Assembly: GCF_003194385.1 (NCBI RefSeq)
Contig: NZ_LAPT01000006.1
Span: forward strand, 1 to 43,794
From: Pokkaliibacter plantistimulans
GTDB lineage: Bacteria > Pseudomonadota > Gammaproteobacteria > Pseudomonadales > Balneatricaceae
Length of the DNA stretch: 43,794 nt
Direction of reading: 5' to 3'
Shown here: positions 9,787 to 17,963 of the stretch, one piece after another
Position numbering within the stretch: position 1 is the stretch's first letter
How the letters are laid out: each line of letters begins with the position of its first letter
Made by a program: the position numbers and the translations under genes
The notes under the pieces: generated by a model
What the model saw: only the letters and a program-made list of their open reading frames with translations
Told to the model about the DNA's origin: nothing
Database searches by the model: none

Positions 9787-11694
9787 TTACATGCTGCTTC
9801 TCATCCATTTCTCGTACCACATTTGGAATATAAGCAGAGTCCATAGTTTTCCCACGTGGCGCTTATCTCCCGCCAGATATCTATTCTTTAACTTCATTAT
9901 GGTTTTGCTATTAAAGAGTCCTTGTTTCTCTAGCCTATTGCTGTTCAGGTGGTATTCCAGTTGCTCATTAAAGGCATCATGCAGCCACTCGGCAATGGGC
10001 ATGCTGAACCCCATCTTGGGTCTATCCATCAGTTCTTTAGGTAGATACTTATGGGTAATTTGCTTGAGCAGATATTTTTTCTCGCCATTCCGAATCTTGA
10101 GATTGGAGTCAAGGCGGGCAACAAATTCAACCAGCCGGTAGTCTAGTAATGGTTCTCGCCCTTCCAGTCCAACGGACATCGTGGCTCTATCCACTTTGGT
10201 CAAAATGTCATCGGGTTGGTAGGTTTTGAAATCCATTGCCATCATCTTGTCTTCATGGCTGAGTATGTCATTGAGCTGTGCCAGCGTATCGAAATCTGTA
10301 GGGGGGATGGTGGCGTTGGCTTTGAGCAGGTAGGGCAGTTCTGTGTCCATAAAAATCTGCTGTAAAGACTGGATGGTCTCGAACTGGCTGGAGCTGGACA
10401 TGAATAGCAATGCCCTGTGGTATTTATTGGTGAAGTTGGAGATGATCGCATCCAATCCTGTGGCATTCGGTGGAATCTTCTGTAGCAGTTTGACCAGTGC
10501 TGCCTTGCAGGGGATGCTGTCAAACATATGACTGTGACGAGACTGCTGAATATATTTCTCGTAGCCGCCAAAAAGTTCATCGCCTCCATCGGCACTAAGG
10601 GATACGGTAACCTGTTGGCGTGCCAGTTGGCTGACGAGTGTGGTGGGGATGACGGAACTGTCGGCAAAGGGTTCATCCCAGATGTCAGGCAGACGCGGAA
10701 AAATCGCTAATGCATCTCGCTGTGTACAGTAGTATTCAGTGTGGTCAGTACCGAGATACTTGGCGACTTGTTTGGCATAGGGGGCTTCATTGAATTTGTC
10801 TTCGCTGAAGCCGATAGAGAAGGTCTTGAGCTTCTCGGTGCGATCAGATTGCAGCAGGGCAGTGACGGTGGAGGAGTCATAACCACCACTCAGAAACACT
10901 CCGACCGGAACATCGGCAACCATTCTGTAGGCACAGGAGGATTTTAGTAGTTGTTCTGTTGTATCCATGGCCTCTTGTTCAGACAGCTTTAGCTTGGGTT
11001 GATTATAGGCTGCATATACATCCCAGTACTTTTTCACTGAATAGCGCTGGGAGCTTAAATCGAACTCCAGATAGTGGCCTGTCTGTAATTTGTGTGCATG
11101 GCTGAAAATGGTGTGAGGCTGGGGGATATAACCGTGCTGCAGGTACAGGGCCAATCCATGGTGATTTATTTCCTTGGTAAAGCCAGGGTGACAATGAAAG
11201 CTTTTCAGTTCGCTAGCGAACATGAATAAACCATCTTTCTTGTACCAATACAGAGGCTTGACACCCATTCGATCTCGAATAAGGGTAAGTTTTTGCGCTT
11301 GTGTATCAAGAATAGCAATTGCGAACATGCCATTGAATTTCTGTACAGATTGAATCCCCCATCGGTGAAAGGCTTTGAGGATAACCTCGGTATCGGAGTT
11401 GGAGTCAAACTGGTAGCCTTCTACTTCAAGTTCACGCCGGATTTCCCTGAAGTTATACACTTCACCATTGTAGATCATAGTTAGATGGGTAAATGCCATT
11501 GGTTGATGGCCATGGCTGGAAAGATCCAGAATAGATAAGCGGCGGTGGCCCAGACCTACTTGAACATTGTCAATGCTTTTAAAAAAATAGCCGCCATCGT
11601 CGGGACCACGGTGATGCAGGGCCTCGGTCAGCGCCACTATATTTGCCTGACTACTGCTGCTGTTGAAGTCAATCAGCCCTGCTATTCCACACAT
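9787..11694 (-). CDS. asnB: Asparagine synthase-like glutamine amidotransferase
   Basis: Class II glutamine-dependent amidotransferase of 635 residues with both standard domains. Cys2 (MCGIAG) is the glutaminase nucleophile, and RGPDDGG (29-35) and NGEVYN (76-81) line the glutamine site. The synthetase domain carries the PP-loop SGGYDSS at 269-275, which forms the acyl-adenylate, and later LSADGGDELFGGYEKY. All key residues appear present. Within a polysaccharide locus such proteins are often thought to amidate uronic acid carboxyls, as proposed for WbpS-type proteins, rather than make free asparagine; that role is inference from context. The start overlaps the end of the flippase gene by 13 bases. 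The gene is more AT-rich than the secretion genes. The symbol names the family, not a proven asparagine synthetase. Confidence 0.85.
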   Translation of the reverse strand: MCGIAGLIDFNSSSSQANIVALTEALHHRGPDDGGYFFKSIDNVQVGLGHRRLSILDLSSHGHQPMAFTHLTMIYNGEVYNFREIRRELEVEGYQFDSNSDTEVILKAFHRWGIQSVQKFNGMFAIAILDTQAQKLTLIRDRMGVKPLYWYKKDGLFMFASELKSFHCHPGFTKEINHHGLALYLQHGYIPQPHTIFSHAHKLQTGHYLEFDLSSQRYSVKKYWDVYAAYNQPKLKLSEQEAMDTTEQLLKSSCAYRMVADVPVGVFLSGGYDSSTVTALLQSDRTEKLKTFSIGFSEDKFNEAPYAKQVAKYLGTDHTEYYCTQRDALAIFPRLPDIWDEPFADSSVIPTTLVSQLARQQVTVSLSADGGDELFGGYEKYIQQSRHSHMFDSIPCKAALVKLLQKIPPNATGLDAIISNFTNKYHRALLFMSSSSQFETIQSLQQIFMDTELPYLLKANATIPPTDFDTLAQLNDILSHEDKMMAMDFKTYQPDDILTKVDRATMSVGLEGREPLLDYRLVEFVARLDSNLKIRNGEKKYLLKQITHKYLPKELMDRPKMGFSMPIAEWLHDAFNEQLEYHLNSNRLEKQGLFNSKTIMKLKNRYLAGDKRHVGKLWTLLIFQMWYEKWMRSSM

Positions 11695-12950
11695 AGGTCT
11701 TTTCTCTTTAAATATTGATGTTCGCGTGAGAACAGAAATACATGGTATACCTGTCCTAATACCCAGGCGGCAGCCAGCCCTTCAGCGCTAAAATAATGAA
11801 TCAGTGGGAATACTAACAATAGATTCAATATCAGGGTTTTCTTCAATACGGTAGCAACCACTTCGCCCTTGCCTGCAGCCATGATGCTATTTGTATAGGC
11901 AGGGCCAAAAGGTGAAGTGATAATAGAAAGTGCCAAAATAGAGAAAACGGCCAAGGTATGCTGGTCTTTATTACCTGCAATCAAGATGATGATGTGTTCT
12001 TTAAATAACATTGAGATTACAAAAAAGGTAATGGATCCAAATAGCAGGGAGAAATTCAGCTTCCTGAACACGCGGTAAAATTTTTCTCTGGACTTTTGAT
12101 AAAGATTAGATAGATAAGGATAAAAAGCTTGTAGGATAGGGCCAAATAAGCCAGCAATAGCCTGTACAATTTTGTCTGCGATAGCGTAGTAACCAACAAT
12201 GGTGTGATTAGTCATAATGCCAAGCAGGATAATATTGGTAGAGCCATAGAGATTTGCATAGATTCTACTCAGAAAAACATGCCAGCCTTCGACCAGATAC
12301 GACTTTACTGTCTGCCAGGATTGTATTTTAAATCGCATGTCGAAGTTTTTGTAGGCAATATAGAGTGAGCAGACAGCTACGGTAATAGATCCCATAGAAG
12401 AGAAAATGGGAACCCAAAAATAATGCTGTTGTTTATGAATAAAAATGAAAATACAAATAGTAAAGAAGGCCTTGGAAGCGATATTAATATAGGTAATGTA
12501 TTTCATCTTTTCCAGACCTTGGTAAAGCCACACAGGAAATAAGGTCTGCCCTAGAACTGTGCCAAAATACAAAATATACACCAGCCAGTCCTTTTTTAAG
12601 CTGGGGAAAATCATTATGGCCACCATCAATAGCACGAGACTCAGTGCCATTAAGACAAGCTTGGCCATGAGTACAGCGCTGAATATCTCGTTGAGACTTG
12701 TCTGGTTATCTCTGTTGATGGAAATCTGCCGTGTGGCTGACAGACTGAAACCATAGTCTGTCAGCAAGACAAAATAGGCAGTGAAAGCCAAAGCAAAGGA
12801 GAGTAGACCAAACGTATCGATACCAAGCGTACGTACCAGATAGGGAAAGGTGAGTAGTGGCAGAAGATAGTTCACCCCTTGCAGTACAACCAGAGCCAGT
12901 ATGTTGGCTGCCAGCCGCTTTTGCTCTTCTGACCTGAGTAGACTTTTCAT
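11682..12950 (-). CDS. Wzx-type polysaccharide flippase
   Basis: This 422-residue polytopic protein belongs to the MOP/polysaccharide-transporter superfamily, which flips undecaprenyl-linked repeat units to the periplasm. It begins with ANILALVVLQGVNYLLPLLT and the family-typical FPYLVRTLGIDTFG. About twelve membrane helices can be counted, with charged loops such as KNFDMRFKIQSW. The frame extends to a TTG at 12974, but the ATG at 12950 (MKSLLRSEEQKR) is the more likely start, with GAGA upstream. It is strongly AT-rich, as flippase genes in these loci often are, and overlaps asnB by 13 bases. Confidence 0.88.
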   Translation of the reverse strand: MKSLLRSEEQKRLAANILALVVLQGVNYLLPLLTFPYLVRTLGIDTFGLLSFALAFTAYFVLLTDYGFSLSATRQISINRDNQTSLNEIFSAVLMAKLVLMALSLVLLMVAIMIFPSLKKDWLVYILYFGTVLGQTLFPVWLYQGLEKMKYITYINIASKAFFTICIFIFIHKQQHYFWVPIFSSMGSITVAVCSLYIAYKNFDMRFKIQSWQTVKSYLVEGWHVFLSRIYANLYGSTNIILLGIMTNHTIVGYYAIADKIVQAIAGLFGPILQAFYPYLSNLYQKSREKFYRVFRKLNFSLLFGSITFFVISMLFKEHIIILIAGNKDQHTLAVFSILALSIITSPFGPAYTNSIMAAGKGEVVATVLKKTLILNLLLVFPLIHYFSAEGLAAAWVLGQVYHVFLFSREHQYLKRKDLCVE

Positions 12951-13055
12951 TGCATTCTGTTTCTCACAATACAAATCTTAAAAATTGACTGTTTCGCTTT
13001 GATTGGAGTCTGCTTTCGGCTTCTTTGGGCAGACAAAAGCATAATCCATCTTCGT

Positions 13056-15116
13056 TTAGTTGGCGCTTTGCTTATTACCAGGTGACAGTAAAAGTTGCTT
13101 TACAACGGCATCCGCGGATGTCGTGGTCAAAATACTGCTATCCATGAATTGCGCATTGTTTACTGTCCAATCCGGGTTGAAGTGGGCATGATCCTTGAAA
13201 ATCGGTAAACCTGAGGTGGTGACTCGGGGGCAAGAGTTATCCGGGCACGCGACTTCATAGGGATCGATAACCCTGGCGCCGAACTGTTCCGCTATCCTCA
13301 GTAGATCCTGATGCAACTGTTGCTGTGCGGTATCAATTAGTAAGAGGGGTTGGGTGGCCGAGCGGTTGGCGGGTAGCAGCCTCACACCAGAAGTAAAGGG
13401 GCTGAGTTCCTGACTGATGGGATTGCCCAGCACCAGATAGACCTCCTTGCCCAGCTGTTGGAAATAGCGAATATCCTGGCCCAGCTGACTAAGTGCTGCG
13501 AGACGACCAGCATCAGTGCTGACGTTGATGCGGCTGCCTTGTTGCTGCAGGTAGTAGGGACTGTTGAGCAGATACCAGTGCCATGCCCCGCCGATGACCA
13601 CGCGCTTGATGGCGGGATCACTGGCCATCGCGAAACCCTGTTTGCGCAGCTCCCAGCAGCCCTGGCGATTCAATTCATCGGTAAATGCTTGTCTGATAGG
13701 GATGCAACCCCCGCCTACAGCAAAAATGGCGCTCAGGCTGTTGGGCTGGGTTGACTGCACCCGGTGAACGCGCTCGGCGTACTGCGCCAGCTGTGAGTCC
13801 CCCAGATACAGCACTGTATCGGCAGATTGCCCAGGCAGGCGATATATACCAATGCCGGTGCTGTCAAAGTGACTGACGGTGGTTCGGAGAAAATCCCATT
13901 CATTCTTCTCTGGCACGACTACCTGCTGCAGGCGTGGTGCCAGTGTGTGCTGGTAGCTCAATGCTCCCAGGCAAACTGCACCTATCATGGCTACCACCAG
14001 GTATTGTAACGGCCGACGGCTGCCATTTTGTCTAACCTGGCGTTGCAGCGGGCGCTCCAGCAGGTGGTAGGTCAGTACTGCCAGAAATACTGCCAGAGCC
14101 AGTAGCAGCAGCGTCAGTTTGTTGCCATGGAAAGGTTTGATAATGCGGCCGAAGGACAGCAGCGGCCAGTGCCATAAATAGAGCGGGTAGCTGATCAGGC
14201 CGAGATAGACCATGCCGGGTTGGCTCAATAGTAGACGGCCAATGTGGCTGTGCTGGCCGAAAACGATCAATAGTGCAGCGCCCAGGGTGGGTAGCAGTGC
14301 CCAATAGCCGGGAAAAGCACTGTCTTTGTTCAGTACAGCCAGTGCCCCACTAATCAGCAGTAGTCCCAATAGCACAGCTCCGTTGGCCAGCCAACGTTGT
14401 TGCTGCCAATACTGCAGGCGGGCAGATCGGTGGTGTTGAATACTTGCCAGTGCTGCACCCACTAACAACTCCCAGGCACGACTGAGGGGCGAGTAGTAGG
14501 CAGCAGTACTGTCGCTGAATACATAGTAGATGCCGAGCAGCATTGAGCTCAGTCCACTGCATAGCAGCAGCAGGAACAGCGCCCTGGTGCGCAGGCCGAC
14601 CATCACCAGCAGTAGTGGCCATACAATATAGAACTGCTCTTCGATAGCCAGACTCCACAGATGGAGCAAGGGTTTGGCGATGGAGGCGTTGTCGAAATAA
14701 CCGCTCTCATGCCAGAGCGTCAGGTTCTGGACGAACCCCCCGGCACTGAGGATATGCAGCCCCAGCTGACGGAATTCAGGGTTGAACAATACGAACCAGC
14801 CGAACAGCAACACACTGACCAGGACAGCCAGCAGTGCAGGGAAAATGCGCAGTATCCGCTTGCGATAGAAGCGCTGGATGCTAAAGCGCTGTTGCCTGAT
14901 GTCGTTCAGCAGGATGCCGGTGATCAGATAGCCAGAGATGACAAAGAATATGTCAACACCGACAAAGCCTCCTGGCAATAAAGGGGGAAAGGCATGGAAG
15001 ATCACCACAGCCAGTACGGCAATGGCACGCAGTCCATCGACATGGGGCAGATAGACTGGGTGTGACGCAGGTATGGGGGTGCCTTCGGTGGCGGGTGTCC
15101 GAAGCCTCGAGTCCAT
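13056..15116 (-). CDS. OafA-type O-acyltransferase with SGNH domain
   Basis: This 686-residue protein joins an integral-membrane acyltransferase-3 domain (about 20-385) to a periplasmic SGNH domain (about 400-680). The first domain starts with YLPHVDGLRAIAVLAVVIFH, then GGFVGVDIFFVISGYLI and the RF-YRKRILRIFPAL arginine-rich loop, all family hallmarks. About ten to eleven helices are visible. In the SGNH domain, YLGDSQ (Gly439-Asp440-Ser441) holds the nucleophile and DHAHF (Asp642, His645) the rest of the triad. Proteins of this type O-acetylate or otherwise O-acylate sugars of lipopolysaccharide or exopolysaccharide. The ATG has AAGGA about ten bases upstream. The acyl group and target sugar are unknown. 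Confidence 0.9.
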   Translation of the reverse strand: MDSRLRTPATEGTPIPASHPVYLPHVDGLRAIAVLAVVIFHAFPPLLPGGFVGVDIFFVISGYLITGILLNDIRQQRFSIQRFYRKRILRIFPALLAVLVSVLLFGWFVLFNPEFRQLGLHILSAGGFVQNLTLWHESGYFDNASIAKPLLHLWSLAIEEQFYIVWPLLLVMVGLRTRALFLLLLCSGLSSMLLGIYYVFSDSTAAYYSPLSRAWELLVGAALASIQHHRSARLQYWQQQRWLANGAVLLGLLLISGALAVLNKDSAFPGYWALLPTLGAALLIVFGQHSHIGRLLLSQPGMVYLGLISYPLYLWHWPLLSFGRIIKPFHGNKLTLLLLALAVFLAVLTYHLLERPLQRQVRQNGSRRPLQYLVVAMIGAVCLGALSYQHTLAPRLQQVVVPEKNEWDFLRTTVSHFDSTGIGIYRLPGQSADTVLYLGDSQLAQYAERVHRVQSTQPNSLSAIFAVGGGCIPIRQAFTDELNRQGCWELRKQGFAMASDPAIKRVVIGGAWHWYLLNSPYYLQQQGSRINVSTDAGRLAALSQLGQDIRYFQQLGKEVYLVLGNPISQELSPFTSGVRLLPANRSATQPLLLIDTAQQQLHQDLLRIAEQFGARVIDPYEVACPDNSCPRVTTSGLPIFKDHAHFNPDWTVNNAQFMDSSILTTTSADAVVKQLLLSPGNKQSAN

Positions 15117-15186
15117 TCGTTTACGTTCCTTGCAACTGTGGGGCGAATCGTTTTGTTAGTACATGTTTGGAGCAGGCATGTGCCTG

Positions 15187-16071
15187 TTATGGCAGATTTT
15201 CTATGCGGTCGTGTCGGGGTAGTTGATTGCGTAACCACAGCTCGGCGTAGGCGAGCAGTTTCAGCAGACCGCGTATCCATCGGGGTTTGCCAACAATCAT
15301 ATAGCGGTCCGTACCGCGATGCTTGCGCAAGGCCAGACGAGCCAGAGCGGTTTGTTGGGCAGACCTGGCATTGCCGATGGAGCCTTCACGGATATAGAAG
15401 GTATACAGTGGCTGGTTTACGGAGAAGAAACGCCGCCCCTGCTGCAATAGCCGTAATATCAACTCGTAGTCCTGAGCGTAGCGAAACTGCTCATCATAGC
15501 CTTCGGCCTTCAGCAGGTCGGCCCTGAACGCCAGGGTGCCATGGGCAAAAATATTGCCATACTTGATTACGCTGTCGACCTGACGCAGGTGGTGAAGGAA
15601 GGGAATAGTTGCAATATGGCGCTGCTGCTGATCAATGATGATGGCTTGTGAAAACAGCACATCCGGTCGTGTGGCACAGCCTTCAAATAGGGCGGCAAGA
15701 CGCTCAGGATGGCTGTCATCATCGGCATCTTGTCTCACCAGGTACTGCCCACGTGCAAGGCGAATGGCACGGTTGAGCGACTTGGTGAGCCCCCGATTGT
15801 CCTGATTGACATAACTTACCCGGGAGTCCCGTGCGGCATAGTCGGCCAGTAATGCCTCAGTGCCGTCGCTGGAGCCGTCATTGATCACGATAATCTCAAA
15901 GTCGGTAAAGCTTTGCTGTAGCAATGAATCAAGGCTGGCGGCCAGGGTGGCTTCGGCGTTGTAGGCACCCATGATGACACTGAAAAATGGGGCGGCTGCG
16001 TCACTGCCCGTGGTGGCAGGGCGTAAATGAAAGCTGCCGGACTTATCCTGACAAACTACTACTGTATTCAT
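15187..16071 (-). CDS. GT2-family glycosyltransferase
   Basis: This 294-residue GT-A glycosyltransferase has FFSVIMGAYNAEATLAASLD (about 29-48) at the start of the fold, VINDGSSDGT in the nucleotide site, and the metal-binding DXD-type motif RQDADDDSHPERLA. The C-terminal part includes YAQDYELILRLLQQ, the usual acceptor-side ED/E region. There is no clear membrane segment, so it acts at the cytoplasmic face on the growing lipid-linked unit. It lies between the acyltransferase and the BioF2-like gene, with gaps of 70 and 78 bases. Donor and linkage cannot be read from sequence. Confidence 0.87.
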   Translation of the reverse strand: MNTVVVCQDKSGSFHLRPATTGSDAAAPFFSVIMGAYNAEATLAASLDSLLQQSFTDFEIIVINDGSSDGTEALLADYAARDSRVSYVNQDNRGLTKSLNRAIRLARGQYLVRQDADDDSHPERLAALFEGCATRPDVLFSQAIIIDQQQRHIATIPFLHHLRQVDSVIKYGNIFAHGTLAFRADLLKAEGYDEQFRYAQDYELILRLLQQGRRFFSVNQPLYTFYIREGSIGNARSAQQTALARLALRKHRGTDRYMIVGKPRWIRGLLKLLAYAELWLRNQLPRHDRIENLP

Positions 16072-16149
16072 TGCATGTGGCTCAGGTTAGGCGCAGCCGC
16101 AGAGGTGGAGAAAAAGGCCTCTAACGTTGCTACGAAAGGATAACGGCGA

Positions 16150-17262
16150 TCAGTGGGCATCTATGCTGCCTGATTGGGTAGACGGTTGTTTGCGCTGTTT
16201 GTAAGTATTCCACAGCCGATACATCAGACTCAGCACTATCCCTGCGGGTCTGTAGGAATAGAAGCTCCAGCGATAGTGGGTAATGGTGTTGGTCATCCGC
16301 TCATGCAGCTGATGATTGGACTTCATACTGACGCGTGATGCATCCAGCCACTGCACTCCCTGTTCCAGACCCCAGCGAATCCACTCATCCAGTAACAGGC
16401 GACCACTACCAAGCGCGGCATGGTCCGGGTGAAAGGCCAGATTGAAATCATAGATACGCCCCTTATCCAGGGGGCCGATACGGTAGCTGATGTATCGGCC
16501 TTCGTGTTGCAGGGCGATCACGCTCACCAGACCTGCCTTGGCTAACTGTCGGAAGGCCTGTTTCATCCACTGGGCGTGATCACTACAGAATACGCCAACC
16601 TCCTCGGTACCTTTCCAGCTGGCCAGTTCCACCTGGCTTATCTGTTCAAGAATGCTGTCGATACTGTGTTCATCGGGTTGCAGGCAGATGATCTCCGCCC
16701 CCAGAGCAGCAGTGCGTTTGCGAGCACGGCGCAACTTGTAGCGGGCATCGCCGCTGATTTCCTCGCGATCAGCGGCGGTGATGGCATGTTCCGGGGCATG
16801 ACATATCAGCCGTTGTTCCCAGTAGCAACTACATTGACCCCACTGCCGAAACACGGCTTCACCGCTTTCAGCGGTGACCTCATTCAATTGCAGCAGTGCA
16901 TAGGGTAAGTGCTGCTGGATGGCGGTGAGTATAAGCGGCGCAGCCTCGGCAGCCTCTTCCTTCAGCATCAGGCCGATGCGGTCACTCATGGGAAAGCCCA
17001 AATGGCGGACTACCATAAAATGCAAACCCTTTTGCTGCTCGCGACGACGGATCAGCGGCAAGCAGCCTACCAGCTGGGTGGTCTGCCAGATCAGCAGAAT
17101 GGCCAGCTGAGTATCTGCGGTGAGCGCATCTTCGGCAGCAGTGAGCCATGCCAGATGGTTGTACGGGGTGGCATGGGGCAAGTATTGGTAGAGACTGACA
17201 TAGTCCGCTGTCGGAAAGTGCGTGTCGTGAAAGGACGTCAGCCATTGCAGGCGATAGGTCAT
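16150..17262 (-). CDS. GNAT-fold protein, BioF2/FemAB-like
   Basis: This 370-residue protein resembles the BioF2-like acetyltransferase family, double-GNAT proteins related to CelD and FemAB. Supporting features are a mid-protein basic stretch DARYKLRRARKRTAA, the strand pair ISYRIGPLDKGRIYDFNLAFHPDHAALGSG broken by an acidic loop, and the helix LLLDEWIRWGLEQG followed by WLDASR. Family members transfer acyl or aminoacyl groups and are common in exopolysaccharide loci. The ATG overlaps the stop of the upstream GNAT gene by four bases, which suggests that the two work together. The exact donor is unknown. Confidence 0.75.
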   Translation of the reverse strand: MTYRLQWLTSFHDTHFPTADYVSLYQYLPHATPYNHLAWLTAAEDALTADTQLAILLIWQTTQLVGCLPLIRRREQQKGLHFMVVRHLGFPMSDRIGLMLKEEAAEAAPLILTAIQQHLPYALLQLNEVTAESGEAVFRQWGQCSCYWEQRLICHAPEHAITAADREEISGDARYKLRRARKRTAALGAEIICLQPDEHSIDSILEQISQVELASWKGTEEVGVFCSDHAQWMKQAFRQLAKAGLVSVIALQHEGRYISYRIGPLDKGRIYDFNLAFHPDHAALGSGRLLLDEWIRWGLEQGVQWLDASRVSMKSNHQLHERMTNTITHYRWSFYSYRPAGIVLSLMYRLWNTYKQRKQPSTQSGSIDAH

Positions 17263-17963
17263 TGGTAAGGCGCTCCGCTGTCGTCAACTGCTGCACAGGC
17301 TGATAGCGCCCGCTTGCGTGTGGGTTTTATGAGATGCGCGAACCGCTGGCCCTGGTAGGGTTGCCTGCGGCTGAAATAAAAGTGATGAGCAAGGCAGTAC
17401 ACCTGCTGCATAAGCCCTGTTTCGTGAAAGCCGATACCCAGGCAGAAGGTCAGGGAGCGTAGATTGGACAGGTCAACAACGGCCTGAGCACGTTGATAGC
17501 CACGTTGGTGGCAGTCTGCAAAGACATAGTGCAGCAGTAGTGCCAGCCCTGAGCCGCGCAGCTTTTTTGCCACCTCACCATAGACCAGATAGACCGCATC
17601 CGTGGGTACACGTAGCCAGCAGTGATAGAGATGAGGATCGTAGTAGTCGCCATCTGCTACCCAGGCGAATGCAATCGCATCACCCTGTTCATCCACGGCG
17701 GCATAACCATGCAATCCATTGGATAAAAAGTCTTCAGCTACAGTGATATGGCGTGGAAAGTGCCGGGACAGTACGGTCAACGTGGAGGCTGACAGACGCA
17801 TGTGTTCGCCTGACCAGATAATGCGTGCTGGCATGGGCATGGCCAGGCTGCGCTCCAGCCATACCAGCTGCCAGCGCTGAAGAATAAATCGCTGAAAAAC
17901 AAAACGTACAGTGCCAAACAAGCCTTTCTGATAGGACTTCTTTAGCAAGGACAACAGATTCAT
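17259..17963 (-). CDS. GNAT-family acyltransferase-like protein
   Basis: This 234-residue protein has the order of a GNAT fold: a beta strand with AIAFAWVADGDYYD (about 95-108), the acyl-CoA-binding turn VAKKLRGSGLALLLHYVF (around 133-150, like the R-G-x-G-x-A/G motif), and a late VVDLSNLRSLTFCLGIGFHETG stretch typical of GNAT motif B. The basic N-terminus (KKSYQKGLF) could lie on the membrane. Both ends overlap neighbours by ATGA, with the glycosidase-like gene upstream and the BioF2-like gene downstream. It probably acylates a sugar intermediate in the cytoplasm; this is inferred from location. Confidence 0.7.
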   Translation of the reverse strand: MNLLSLLKKSYQKGLFGTVRFVFQRFILQRWQLVWLERSLAMPMPARIIWSGEHMRLSASTLTVLSRHFPRHITVAEDFLSNGLHGYAAVDEQGDAIAFAWVADGDYYDPHLYHCWLRVPTDAVYLVYGEVAKKLRGSGLALLLHYVFADCHQRGYQRAQAVVDLSNLRSLTFCLGIGFHETGLMQQVYCLAHHFYFSRRQPYQGQRFAHLIKPTRKRALSACAAVDDSGAPYQ

